From an uncultured bacterium (lineage in GTDB: Bacteria > Actinomycetota > Actinomycetes > S36-B12 > CAIYMF01): 64,000 nt of DNA. The stretch is from positions 1 to 64,000 of the forward strand of contig CAIYMF010000296.1 in assembly GCA_903927265.1 (NCBI GenBank), in the 5' to 3' direction. Below are positions 27,096-35,123 of this stretch, in pieces. Under the pieces are notes generated by a model. It worked only from the letters and a program-made list of their open reading frames with translations, was not told the DNA's origin and did no database searches. The stretch's first letter is position 1. Each line of letters opens with the position of its first letter. A program made the position numbers and the translations under genes.

Positions 27096-28520
27096 ATGTT
27101 TAGCAACGCCGACGAGGTGCTCAAGTACATTAAGGACAACGACGTCATGTTCGTCGATGTTCGCTTCTGCGACCTTCCTGGAGTGATGCAGCACTTCAAC
27201 GTGCCTGCCAAGAGCGTCGACGCCACGTTCTTCGAGGTTGGCCAGATGTTCGACGGATCATCAATCCGCGGCTTCCAGGCCATTCACGAGTCGGACATGA
27301 AGCTCATCCCCGACCCCACCACCGCGTACATCGACCCCTTCCGTGCCGAGAAGACGCTGATCATCAACTTCTCGATCCTCGACCCCTTCACCGACGAGCC
27401 CTACAGCCGCGACCCCCGTCAGGTTGCTGCCAAGGCGCAGGCGTACCTCGCCAGCACCGGCATCGCCGACACCGCGTTCTTCGCACCCGAGGCCGAGTTC
27501 TACATCTTCGACAACGTGCGCTTTGAGACCAAGCAGAACGCCGGCTACTACTACATCGACTCAGTCGAAGGCGCCTGGAACACCGGTCGCGAAGAAGAGG
27601 GCGGCAACCTCGGCTACAAGCCTCGCTACAAGGGTGGCTATTTCCCCGTTCCCCCTGTCGACCACATGGCCGACCTACGCGACGCCATGTGCGTCTCGCT
27701 CGACCAGGTGGGTCTCGACGTTGAGCGCGCGCACCACGAGGTCGGCACCGCTGGCCAGCAGGAAATCAACTACCGCTTCGCCTCGCTGCTCCAGTCGGCC
27801 GACGACGTCATGAAGTTCAAGTACGTCGTCAAGAACGTCGCGTGGGAGGCCGGCAAGACCGTCACCTTCATGCCCAAGCCGCTCTTCGGCGACAACGGTT
27901 CAGGTATGCACGTGCACCAGTCACTGTGGAAGAACGGCGAGCCCCTGTTCTACGACGAAAGCGGCTACGGCGGCCTGTCTGACATGGCGCGCTGGTACGT
28001 CGGTGGCTTGTTGCACCATGCCCCCGCACTGCTCGCATTCACCAACCCCACCGTGAACAGCTACCACCGTTTGGTGCCTGGCTACGAAGCGCCGGTCAAC
28101 TTGGTGTACTCGCAGCGCAACCGGTCGGCCTGTATCCGTATCCCGATTACCGGCACCAACCCGAAGGCCAAGCGCATCGAGTTCCGCTGCCCCGATCCTT
28201 CAAGCAACCCGTACCTCGCCTTCTCGGCGATGCTGATGGCAGGCCTCGACGGCATCAAGAACAAGATCGAGCCGCCGCTGCCCGTCGACAAGGACCTCTA
28301 CGAGCTTCCGCCGGACGAAGCCCGTGGCATCCCGCAGGTACCTGCTTCACTTCCCGCCGTGCTCGACGCACTCGAAGCCAACCACGACTTCCTGCTTGAA
28401 GGTGGCGTCTTCACCCCCGATCTGATCGAGACCTGGATCGACTTCAAGCGCACTCACGAGGTTGACCCGATTCGTCTGCGCCCGCACCCACACGAGTTCG
28501 AGCTCTACTACGACATCTGA
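27096..28520 (+). CDS. glnA: Glutamine synthetase type I
   Basis: GlnA makes glutamine from glutamate, ammonia and ATP as a cytosolic dodecamer. The 474-residue protein has FDGSSIRGF near residues 50-58, [11 protein letters not shown], the ATP-binding [16 protein letters not shown] and the NRSACIRIP arginine segment. Tyr402 in [12 protein letters not shown] is the adenylylation site expected for GlnE control, and glnE is in this window. A strong GAGGAGGA precedes ATG 27096. GlnR-like boxes lie upstream and a strong terminator follows. Confidence 0.98.
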   Translation: MFSNADEVLKYIKDNDVMFVDVRFCDLPGVMQHFNVPAKSVDATFFEVGQMFDGSSIRGFQAIHESDMKLIPDPTTAYIDPFRAEKTLIINFSILDPFTDEPYSRDPRQVAAKAQAYLASTGIADTAFFAPEAEFYIFDNVRFETKQNAGYYYIDSVEGAWNTGREEEGGNLGYKPRYKGGYFPVPPVDHMADLRDAMCVSLDQVGLDVERAHHEVGTAGQQEINYRFASLLQSADDVMKFKYVVKNVAWEAGKTVTFMPKPLFGDNGSGMHVHQSLWKNGEPLFYDESGYGGLSDMARWYVGGLLHHAPALLAFTNPTVNSYHRLVPGYEAPVNLVYSQRNRSACIRIPITGTNPKAKRIEFRCPDPSSNPYLAFSAMLMAGLDGIKNKIEPPLPVDKDLYELPPDEARGIPQVPASLPAVLDALEANHDFLLEGGVFTPDLIETWIDFKRTHEVDPIRLRPHPHEFELYYDI

Positions 28521-28530
28521 GTTATCCCAT

Positions 28531-28578
28531 CGACAACGGCTCGGTTCCCTTCGGGGAGCCGAGCCGTTGTCGTTGTTT
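28531..28578 (+). terminator. Strong intrinsic terminator after glnA
   Basis: A 19-bp stem with one G-T pair (28531-28549 with 28554-28572) closes a TTCG tetraloop at 28550-28553 and is followed by TTGTTT. It lies ten bases after the glnA stop and before the convergent thioesterase gene. Confidence 0.9.
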
Positions 28579-28594
28579 GTGCCTGAGGCGCGAA

Positions 28595-28987
28595 CTAGCC
28601 GATATAGCGCGTCAGTTGCGATCGTTCGTCGTCAGTGAATGGAAGCGAGCCGCGAGTCTCTCCGCTCCACTTGACTGACACCACCCGCGCGGTCGTCACC
28701 AACTCCCCCGATGGCAGTCGAATCTCCTCGCGCGTCGTCAGACTGGAGTTTCCGATTTTCTCGACGGCGACGCTGACGTGCACCGCCTTGACGTCTAGCC
28801 GCACTTCAGCCTTGAAGTCAATCTCGATGCGCACCACGACGTACTCCGGGCCAAGGTTGAGCACGTCCGAATACAGAGCGTCTCTGGCTTGCTCCAGGTA
28901 GGTCAGGAACACGGCGTGATTCACATGTCCCAACGCGTCGCCGTCGCGCCAACGCGTCACCACGGTTCGTTCAAAGAACTCACTCAC
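28595..28987 (-). CDS. Acyl-CoA thioesterase (4HBT hotdog family)
   Basis: A 130-residue single-hotdog protein. RWRDGDALGHVNHAVFLTYLEQAR is the 4-hydroxybenzoyl-CoA thioesterase-type signature with the Asp and His of the active site. The substrate is probably an acyl-CoA. It is the last gene of the minus-strand group after the IclR regulator (28 bases away) and may be co-transcribed with the catechol dioxygenase, but it could also be housekeeping. Confidence 0.85.
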   Translation of the reverse strand: MSEFFERTVVTRWRDGDALGHVNHAVFLTYLEQARDALYSDVLNLGPEYVVVRIEIDFKAEVRLDVKAVHVSVAVEKIGNSSLTTREEIRLPSGELVTTARVVSVKWSGETRGSLPFTDDERSQLTRYIG

Positions 28988-29015
28988 TGACGAACCGCCC
29001 TTCTTCGCCGATACC

Positions 29016-29783
29016 TCAGTGTTTTGACGCCATTGCTTTCGACAGATGCTTTCCAGCCGAGACTACTAGTCGCACCTGGCGGTCCTTGTGCACGCTGAGT
29101 TCTTCCACCGAGCCCGTGATGGAGATCGCCGCAATGGCCACCCCGTGCTGATCCAACACCGGAGCCGCGACCGAGGCCATCTTGTACATCACTTCTTCAC
29201 GCGCAGTGGAATAACCCACGCGCCGAACTGCCGCAAGTTCCTCACGAAACCGTGCCGCGTTGTTGATCGTGTGGGTGGTGTACACAGGGAAGCCCGCCGC
29301 TATACGCGCTTGCGCCGCTTCGGGATCATAGGCGCAGAGAGCCTTCCCAGACGATGTCGCATGCAGCGGCCACCGGCGGCGGTACTCAGACATCACCTGC
29401 ATACCCCGCAAGGTAGGAAGTCGCTCAAGGAAGAGAGTGTCCGTGCCTTGAGCGATTGAAAGGTGCACGGTCCAACCGCTCACCTCGCGCAACTCCTCAA
29501 GCATGGTGAGCGAGCGGCGACGCAACTCAAGTCGACTGACCGCCAAATGACCCAACTCGAACAGGTGGAGGCCAAGCCGGTAGCGTCCCGTCGGCACACT
29601 TTGCTCAATCAGACCGCGTGAAGCCAGGGTGGTCAGCAACCGGTGCGCCGTGCTCTTGGCAACGCCGAGCCGGCGCGCAACCTCGGATACCCCAAGTTCC
29701 TCATCAACAGCGAAGCAGTCGAGCAGATCGAGGGCATGTGCGACCGACTTCAGGCCGCCCTCAACATCTGACTCCACACTCAA
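29016..29783 (-). CDS. IclR-family transcriptional regulator
   Basis: A 255-residue regulator with an N-terminal winged helix (VSEVARRLGVAKSTAHRLLTTL) and the C-terminal IclR effector domain (SGWTVHLSIAQGTDTLFLERL, then SVAAPVLDQHGVAIAAISITG). Members often control aromatic catabolism in response to a pathway compound. It lies 68 bases downstream of the catechol dioxygenase gene on the same strand. It is the only regulator in the island, so it is the main candidate for the palindrome array at 31233-31310. Confidence 0.93.
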   Translation of the reverse strand: MSVESDVEGGLKSVAHALDLLDCFAVDEELGVSEVARRLGVAKSTAHRLLTTLASRGLIEQSVPTGRYRLGLHLFELGHLAVSRLELRRRSLTMLEELREVSGWTVHLSIAQGTDTLFLERLPTLRGMQVMSEYRRRWPLHATSSGKALCAYDPEAAQARIAAGFPVYTTHTINNAARFREELAAVRRVGYSTAREEVMYKMASVAAPVLDQHGVAIAAISITGSVEELSVHKDRQVRLVVSAGKHLSKAMASKH

Positions 29784-29851
29784 CAGCGTAGGGAGAAAAG
29801 GTGCGGGGGCAACAGGTCTTCTGTCACCCCCGCCACCTCACTGGGCTGCGG

Positions 29852-30766
29852 TCAGGTGGCGACCGTCAGGAAGCGGTCGTTGAGTTCGCGCTGGTGGTAG
29901 AAGATCGCCTTACCGAGCTGGTCAGGCGTCCACACCACGGTGGGGCGGTCGCGGAAGCAGCGGTAGCCGCCCGAGAACGTCTCATTGCGGTTACCCGCGG
30001 GGTCGAAGAAGTAGATCGTCGTTCCGCGGGTGATGCCATGGCGGGTTGGGCCGATGTCGATCGGCGTGTCGTCCATCGCGAAGATATCGGCCGCGTGAAG
30101 AATGTCGCTCCAGCCACGCATCTCAAATGCAAAGTGGTGAATCTTGTTCTCCGGCGCCTCGAGCAGTGCGATGTCGTGGTTCGACTCACCAATCGTCAGC
30201 CACGTGGCGATCGTGTGTGCGTCGTCGTCGAGCGAGGTCTGAACCCGCTCCGTCGCCCACATGCCAGTGCACTCCATGAAGAACTTCTCAATGCCCGCGA
30301 CATCGTCAACCCACAGCAGTGCGTGGTCGAGACGAGGGGCACCGATGCCCACCATGTGCCGCGGGAATGCATCGGGGTTGTGGGTTCCAACCTCAAGGCC
30401 CCAGGCGGTCATCTGGCTGTAGAACTCGATCTGGTGTCCGGTCGGAAGCGTGACGCGAATGCCGTCGCCAACCTCAGGGTTTTCGCCGGCAACCATACGC
30501 TCAACGGGGTATCCGTAGGCAATCGCCTTTGTCTCAATGTCTGCAACGTCTTCAGGCTTTTCACACTTGAATCCGCACTTGACGTAGCCGACGCCACCCT
30601 CTTCGATCACGACCGAGTGGTGGTCCCACTCATCCCAACCCTTGTAGTAGACCCGGCCGTCCTGCTCCAGGGTCTGGTAGAGCCCAACCGTGTTTGCATA
30701 GTGATCCTTGGCCTCAGCCAAGTCAGTCACTCGCACATGCATGTAGCCCATTCGCATGACAGCCAT
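29852..30766 (-). CDS. Catechol 2,3-dioxygenase
   Basis: An extradiol dioxygenase of 304 residues that cleaves catechol to 2-hydroxymuconic semialdehyde. Two vicinal-oxygen-chelate halves are seen. Predicted Fe(II) ligands are His148 in RLDHALLWV, His210 or His211 in KIHHFAFEM, and Glu262 in GNRNETFSGGY. The segments IDIGPTRHGITRG and TIYFFDPAGNRNE match the XylE/DmpB group closely. The gene follows a DmpQ-type ferredoxin by 43 bases. It would act on the catechol made by the divergent phenol hydroxylase. Later meta-pathway genes are not in the window. Confidence 0.95.
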   Translation of the reverse strand: MAVMRMGYMHVRVTDLAEAKDHYANTVGLYQTLEQDGRVYYKGWDEWDHHSVVIEEGGVGYVKCGFKCEKPEDVADIETKAIAYGYPVERMVAGENPEVGDGIRVTLPTGHQIEFYSQMTAWGLEVGTHNPDAFPRHMVGIGAPRLDHALLWVDDVAGIEKFFMECTGMWATERVQTSLDDDAHTIATWLTIGESNHDIALLEAPENKIHHFAFEMRGWSDILHAADIFAMDDTPIDIGPTRHGITRGTTIYFFDPAGNRNETFSGGYRCFRDRPTVVWTPDQLGKAIFYHQRELNDRFLTVAT

Positions 30767-30809
30767 GTTGTCGGTCCTTTCGCTTTTCGAGAGTTCGATT
30801 GAGTGAAGT

Positions 30810-31145
30810 TCAGCCCGTTCGCGATGCCGCGTAGAGCGCCATCAGAGTGCTCACGCGACGCAGATCGTCGTCCTCGCGCATCGCAATGGATACATCCGTA
30901 ACAGCGACGGCCCGACAACTCAGGCACGTCCCTCCGGCTCGTTCGGACTCGCTGAGAACGCTGTCCGCGACGGGGCGGTTATAGAAGACTTCTCCTTGCA
31001 GCAGATCAACTTTGCAGATTGCGCACCCACCTCGCCGACAGCCAATGCGATACGCAAAACCGTTGCGGTAGAGGCCTTCGAGGATGGTTTCATCGTCGCG
31101 CAGTTCAACGCTGACGCCATGGGCCTCGACGGTGAGCTTGGGCAC
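30810..31145 (-). CDS. Plant-type [2Fe-2S] ferredoxin, XylT/DmpQ-like
   Basis: A 111-residue ferredoxin with C36-x4-C41-x2-C44-x29-C74. Such ferredoxins, next to catechol 2,3-dioxygenase genes, reduce and reactivate the dioxygenase when its iron is oxidised by poor substrates. Here it precedes the dioxygenase gene on the same strand, as in dmpQB and xylTE. The start is GTG 31145 with GAGGGGG five bases upstream. It is the first gene of the minus-strand operon. Confidence 0.92.
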   Translation of the reverse strand: MPKLTVEAHGVSVELRDDETILEGLYRNGFAYRIGCRRGGCAICKVDLLQGEVFYNRPVADSVLSESERAGGTCLSCRAVAVTDVSIAMREDDDLRRVSTLMALYAASRTG

Positions 31146-31232
31146 GTGACCCCCTCATGTCTGGTCAAGGCTCGCGCCTGCGAACCACCCTGCAATCGCA
31201 AGTTAGACCCGCGCCGCGGCGACCGACGGTGC

Positions 31233-31251
31233 CGTTCCTTTCCATGGAACG
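31233..31251. promoter_or_regulatory. Dyad CGTTCC-N7-GGAACG, copy 1
   Basis: Six-base arms with a seven-base spacer (tttccat). It contains the smaller perfect palindrome TTCCATGGAA. It lies 88 bases before the ferredoxin start and is centred at 31242, exactly 29.5 bases from the centre of the middle palindrome. It is a likely regulator site; IclR is the local candidate. Confidence 0.65.
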
Positions 31252-31259
31252 AAACGAAA

Positions 31260-31283
31260 AAGTCGGGACCTAGGTCCTGACTT
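31260..31283. promoter_or_regulatory. Central 24-bp palindrome of the catabolic control region
   Basis: Arms AAGTC-GGACC and GGTCC-GACTT match in 11 of 12 pairs around CCTAGG, centred between 31271 and 31272. It resembles a DosR/DevR-type GGGAC-GTCC box. Read on the minus strand it is also a hairpin followed by TTTTT, so an intrinsic terminator or attenuator ahead of the ferredoxin-dioxygenase operon is an alternative reading. Confidence 0.6.
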
Positions 31284-31291
31284 CTTCCATT

Positions 31292-31310
31292 CGTTCCGGA
31301 TGCTGGAACG
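31292..31310. promoter_or_regulatory. Dyad CGTTCC-N7-GGAACG, copy 2
   Basis: Same arms and same spacer length as copy 1 (spacer ggatgct), centred at 31301. It lies 75 bases before the first gene of the phenol hydroxylase operon. Confidence 0.65.
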
Positions 31311-31385
31311 TGCCTGATGATGTCGTGGGCGACCCCAATAGACATAACCCGTCGGCATCCGCCGATCCCTTTCTTGGGGGCATGA

Positions 31386-31817
31386 GTGACACCCTTCATG
31401 ATGCGAGTCGCCGAGTTACTCGGCACAGAAGTTGATCCAGATGATTTGCCGACGCCTGCGACCCGACCGTCGGTACTACGGCCTGTTGGTAAGGGCAATG
31501 ACATACAAATTGCCTACCGCGGGCTCACCGAACAGCTGGTGTGCGAAGTCAATGCGGTGCTCCCCGCTGAAGACGACCACATGAGTTTGGTTGACGACAT
31601 CATCGGAAACGAAATGATCTTCTCGGTGTTCTACCGAGGACGCGCAGCTGTCGTTTCGACCGTCTTTGGTGAGGGCAAGGCCTACGGCCGCGTCGTTGCC
31701 GACGGCCTCGATAACTCAGAGCCCCGCGAATTGGCGAGCCCCGATTCAGTACAAGACCTTCTCTTGCTGTTACTGCTCGAGTCCGACACACCACGCCATC
31801 CGGCACACCAGCACTAA
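31386..31817 (+). CDS. Unknown protein at the head of the phenol hydroxylase operon
   Basis: A 143-residue predicted soluble protein that I do not recognise. It sits in the place usually held by DmpK, the small assembly protein of Dmp-type phenol hydroxylases, but shows no resemblance to it. It has an acidic N-terminal part, a beta-rich middle (EMIFSVFYRGRAAVVSTVFG) and a seven-Leu run near the end. The start is GTG 31386 behind GGGGGC; ATG 31398 or 31401 are alternatives. The phenol hydroxylase beta subunit gene begins 26 bases downstream, so it is very likely in the operon. Confidence 0.7.
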   Translation: MTPFMMRVAELLGTEVDPDDLPTPATRPSVLRPVGKGNDIQIAYRGLTEQLVCEVNAVLPAEDDHMSLVDDIIGNEMIFSVFYRGRAAVVSTVFGEGKAYGRVVADGLDNSEPRELASPDSVQDLLLLLLLESDTPRHPAHQH

Positions 31818-31843
31818 GCGCGTACCCCACCCAGGAGGTGAGC

Positions 31844-32866
31844 ATGCAATTCGAACTACGAACACAGGTAATTGAACCTCGACGCAAGACATTTTCGAAT
31901 CTTGTGCGTAGGTATGGAGATCGGCCCGCCTCCCGGTACGAAGAGGGATCGGTTGATATTCAGGCGACCGAGAATTTCCACTACCGCCCGCTCTGGGCTC
32001 CCGACAAGGAACTTTACGACCCCACGTACACGGCCTTCCGGCTGACTGACCCGTACTCATTCCTTGATCCGCGTCAGCTCTACTACGCACCGTACGTGCA
32101 GTCACGGGCCGCGAGTGGTGAAGCATTCTCCAAGTCTCTCGACTACGTCGACTCTCGTGGCTTGCTCACCAAGTTGCCTGACGGCTGGGCCGCGATCGTC
32201 GGCGAACTGCTGCTCCCCCTCCGTCACTACGAGGCCGGAGCCGAACTCATCTCCATTGAGGGTTCCCGCTTCGCCTACGGCACCACCATCGATCAGGCGT
32301 GCACCTACGCTGCCTTCGACCGCATCGGTAACGCGCAGAGCTTGTCCCGCGTTGGCATCGTGTTCAACGATGGCCACGCACACGCGTTGGCCGAAGCCAA
32401 GGAGAAGTGGCTAGACGACCCCGCGCTGCAGGGTCTTCGCCGTTTAATCGAGGAACTGCTGATTGAACGCGACTACGCCAAGGAACTCATCGCACTCGAT
32501 CTGTGCGACCAGTTGCTGTACGCGGTGCTCTACACGCACCTCGACGAAGCTGCACTGATGGGTGGCGCGGGCGCCTACAGCCTGATTGCCCAGCACTTCT
32601 CAACCTGGTTCCTCGACCAGCGTCGTTGGATCGACCAACTCGTCAAGGTCTGGTTCGCCGACCCCGAGTTTGCAGAGACGAACAAGGCCGCATTCAACGA
32701 TGTTCTTGACCGTCGTTGGAGCCAAATTGTTGAGGCGGTCACCGACTACTCGGCCGCCCTCGATTCCAGAGTCGACACCGGCGCCGTCGCCGCGACTTCA
32801 GCGAACGCTGCTGCCGTCGCTGCCCGACTTGGCGAACTCGGCCTCACAGTGCCAGGAGGAAAGTGA
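31844..32866 (+). CDS. dmpL: Phenol hydroxylase beta subunit (DmpL/P1 type)
   Basis: The 340-residue non-catalytic beta subunit of the soluble diiron monooxygenase hydroxylase. The N-terminal region LVRRYGDRPASRYEEGS and NFHYRPLWAPDKELYDP match DmpL/MphL closely, as does TDPRQLYYAPYVQSRA. It pairs with the DmpN alpha subunit. The start is ATG 31844, five bases after AGGAGG; a GTG at 31838 overlaps the ribosome site. Its stop overlaps the ATG of dmpM. Confidence 0.93.
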   Translation: MQFELRTQVIEPRRKTFSNLVRRYGDRPASRYEEGSVDIQATENFHYRPLWAPDKELYDPTYTAFRLTDPYSFLDPRQLYYAPYVQSRAASGEAFSKSLDYVDSRGLLTKLPDGWAAIVGELLLPLRHYEAGAELISIEGSRFAYGTTIDQACTYAAFDRIGNAQSLSRVGIVFNDGHAHALAEAKEKWLDDPALQGLRRLIEELLIERDYAKELIALDLCDQLLYAVLYTHLDEAALMGGAGAYSLIAQHFSTWFLDQRRWIDQLVKVWFADPEFAETNKAAFNDVLDRRWSQIVEAVTDYSAALDSRVDTGAVAATSANAAAVAARLGELGLTVPGGK

Positions 32867-33156
32867 TGAGCGTCGTAGCCGCACCACGTCCCGTAGGCGT
32901 TGACCTGCAGGAAAATGAGGAGACCCGAGCCATCGTCGAGGCGATCGAAGCTGACAACGATGACCTCACTGTGCGTCACATGCCCGGCATCGTCCGACTG
33001 ACCAAGGAAGGTCAGTTGGTGATCAACCAGGAGAGTGTCGAGGGGCGACTTGGACGCCCGTGGGAGACCCACGAATTCCAGCTGGCCATGATCTCGTACT
33101 TCGGCGAGTTCGTTGAGTGGGATGACGATCGCATCGTCATCGCCTGGAAGCACTGA
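32866..33156 (+). CDS. dmpM: Phenol hydroxylase regulatory (effector) protein (DmpM/P2 type)
   Basis: A 96-residue cofactor-less effector protein of the MmoB/DmpM family, which binds the hydroxylase and tunes oxygen activation. It has the family segments VGVDLQENEETRAIVEAIE and PWETHEFQLAMISYFGEFVEWDDD. ATG 32866 overlaps the dmpL stop and has AGGAGG upstream. It is followed by the catalytic subunit after 12 bases. Confidence 0.94.
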   Translation: MSVVAAPRPVGVDLQENEETRAIVEAIEADNDDLTVRHMPGIVRLTKEGQLVINQESVEGRLGRPWETHEFQLAMISYFGEFVEWDDDRIVIAWKH

Positions 33157-33168
33157 GGAGAAACGCTG

Positions 33169-34698
33169 ATGACCGTTCCTACCCAGAAGCCCGCCCGCAA
33201 GCTCACGATGCAGCAGCGGTACGCGGCGCTCACCCACGATCTCGACTGGGACCCGACGTATGTCGCCGAGGAAGAGATCTATCCCTTCACCACCTTCGAG
33301 GGCATCAAGGTCCACGACTGGTCAAAGTGGGAGGACCCCTTCCGTCTGACGGTTGAGGCCTACAACAAGTACCAGGCGGAGAAGGACCGTCGCCTGTACG
33401 CCGTCCTCGACGGTTTCGCACAGAGCCAAGGTCAGCTGAGCCTGACCGAAGGTCGCTACATGAATGCGATGAAGATCTTCCTGCAAGGCATCCCGTCCGG
33501 CGAGTACCAGGCGCACCGCAACTTCTCGCACCTCGCTCGCTACTTCAACGGCCCCGGAGCGCGATTTGCATCGCTGTGCCAGAGCATGGACGAGTTGCGT
33601 CACGCGCAGACGGAAATTCACACGCTGTCGCACTACAACAAGTACTTCGGCGGCATGCACGACTGGAACAAGATGAGCGACCGCGTGTGGTACCTGTCGG
33701 TACCGAAGTCGTTCTTCGACGACGCTGGTACTGCCGGCCCGTTCGAATGGCTGATCGCCATCGGGTTCTCGTTCGAGTACCTGTTGACGAACTTGCTGTT
33801 CGTACCGTTCATGTCGGGCGCGGCCTTCAACGGCGACCTGCCCACGATGACCTTCGGTTTCTCGGCTCAGTCCGACGAAAGTCGTCACATGACGCTGGGC
33901 CTCGAGGGCATCAAGTTCATGCTCGAGCAGGACGAAGACAACCTGCCCATCGTTCAGGCATGGCTCGACAAGTGGTTCTGGCGCGGTTACCGTCTCATCG
34001 CTCTGGTCGCCGGAATGATGGACTACATGCTTCCCAAGCGGGTCATGAGCTGGAAAGAAGCCTTCGAACTGTACTTCGAGGAGCAGATGCTCAATGGTCT
34101 GTTCAAGGACCTCGAGTACTACGGCATCAAGCCTCCGCGCCACGTGCAGTGGGCAATCGATGAGAAGGAAATCCTGTCGCACCAGGTGTACTGGGTTCTC
34201 TACCAGTTCAGCCACGCAGCAGCCTTCACCACCACGATTCCCAACGAAGAAGACCAGGCGTGGCTCGAATCGGCCTACCCCGAAACGTGGCCAGTGTTCA
34301 AGTCGGTCGTGTGGGACAAGGCGCAGCGTGTGGTTGACTCCGGCGGTCGCTACTTCAACCCCGGTCTGCCCCAGTTGTGTCAGATCTGTCAGATCCCGAT
34401 GGGCTTCACCGAGCCTGGCAACCCGTTGGTGCAGTGCCAGCGCCACTCGATCTACGAGGGTGAGCGCTACGACTTCTGCTCCGATGGCTGCCAGTGGATC
34501 TTCGATCGCGAGCCGGAAAAGTATGTGCAGGCGTGGCTTCCGGTGCACCAGATCTACCAAGGCAATTGCGGAGGGCCGACGCTCCCCGACGTTGCAGTCT
34601 GGTACGGGCTCGAACCCGGAGACGCCGGTGAGTACATCGGTTCGATGGACCACCAAGACTGGCTCAAGTGGCACGCATCATCGATCAAGGAGGGCTGA
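33169..34698 (+). CDS. dmpN: Phenol hydroxylase alpha subunit (DmpN/P3 type), diiron oxygenase
   Basis: The catalytic 509-residue subunit that hydroxylates phenol to catechol at a carboxylate-bridged diiron site. Iron-binding ExxH motifs are DELRH near residues 142-145 and DESRH near 238-241. The C-terminus has the YHS-like Cys-rich module CQICQIP, then FCSDGCQWIFDREPEKY, normal for DmpN. The full length and strong match leave little doubt about the family. The natural substrate could be phenol, a methylphenol or another small aromatic. Confidence 0.96.
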   Translation: MTVPTQKPARKLTMQQRYAALTHDLDWDPTYVAEEEIYPFTTFEGIKVHDWSKWEDPFRLTVEAYNKYQAEKDRRLYAVLDGFAQSQGQLSLTEGRYMNAMKIFLQGIPSGEYQAHRNFSHLARYFNGPGARFASLCQSMDELRHAQTEIHTLSHYNKYFGGMHDWNKMSDRVWYLSVPKSFFDDAGTAGPFEWLIAIGFSFEYLLTNLLFVPFMSGAAFNGDLPTMTFGFSAQSDESRHMTLGLEGIKFMLEQDEDNLPIVQAWLDKWFWRGYRLIALVAGMMDYMLPKRVMSWKEAFELYFEEQMLNGLFKDLEYYGIKPPRHVQWAIDEKEILSHQVYWVLYQFSHAAAFTTTIPNEEDQAWLESAYPETWPVFKSVVWDKAQRVVDSGGRYFNPGLPQLCQICQIPMGFTEPGNPLVQCQRHSIYEGERYDFCSDGCQWIFDREPEKYVQAWLPVHQIYQGNCGGPTLPDVAVWYGLEPGDAGEYIGSMDHQDWLKWHASSIKEG

Positions 34699-34701
34699 TC
34701 C

Positions 34702-35025
34702 ATGGCTGTTGTGGCGATCAGTGACTACAAGTTCCCGTCGAAGTCACGTCAGGAACTTTACGGAGATGACCAACTCGTCCACCTGTGGTGGAAGGGCAAT
34801 CCCTACTTCGTCGCCGCCTCCTGCTTCCGCTTCCCCAAGGCAATGCCATTCGGCGACTTGGTGGAATTGTGCAAGGGGTTCTTCTCGGCAGATCCTGACT
34901 TGGATCCAACTGCGTTCGACAGTGTCCAGTGGGTCATTGACGACAAGCCGGTGACTCCCGACTTGGGCGCCTCTCTTGAGGCGAATGGGGTCGGACACAA
35001 GAGTCTGGTGCAGTTCAGCATCTGA
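34702..35025 (+). CDS. dmpO: Phenol hydroxylase gamma subunit (DmpO/P4 type)
   Basis: A 107-residue small hydroxylase subunit. Segments YKFPSKSRQELYGDDQLVHLW and CFRFPKAMPFGDLVELC match DmpO/P4. It starts three bases after the dmpN stop. It completes the (alpha-beta-gamma)2 hydroxylase with DmpL and DmpN. A GC-rich hairpin separates it from the reductase gene. Confidence 0.93.
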   Translation: MAVVAISDYKFPSKSRQELYGDDQLVHLWWKGNPYFVAASCFRFPKAMPFGDLVELCKGFFSADPDLDPTAFDSVQWVIDDKPVTPDLGASLEANGVGHKSLVQFSI

Positions 35026-35040
35026 CAGATGTGCACACCT

Positions 35041-35075
35041 CGCGGCGCCCGGTAGGTGAACTGCCGGGCGCCGCG
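35041..35075 (+). terminator. GC-rich hairpin between dmpO and dmpP
   Basis: CGCGGCGCCCGG (35041-35052) and CCGGGCGCCGCG (35064-35075) form a perfect 12-bp stem with an 11-base loop. There is no T-run. It lies within the operon and may act as a partial terminator or RNA-stability element that lowers reductase expression relative to hydroxylase. Confidence 0.55.
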
Positions 35076-35123
35076 GCACGCTTGACCGCACTACTCGAAG
35101 TCACAGCACGCATGGAGGCCAGA

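Noticed and set aside
33322-34674. 450-codon open frame on the minus strand
   Set aside because: It is the antisense shadow of dmpN; the translation is composition-driven with no recognisable family, and the plus strand is certain.
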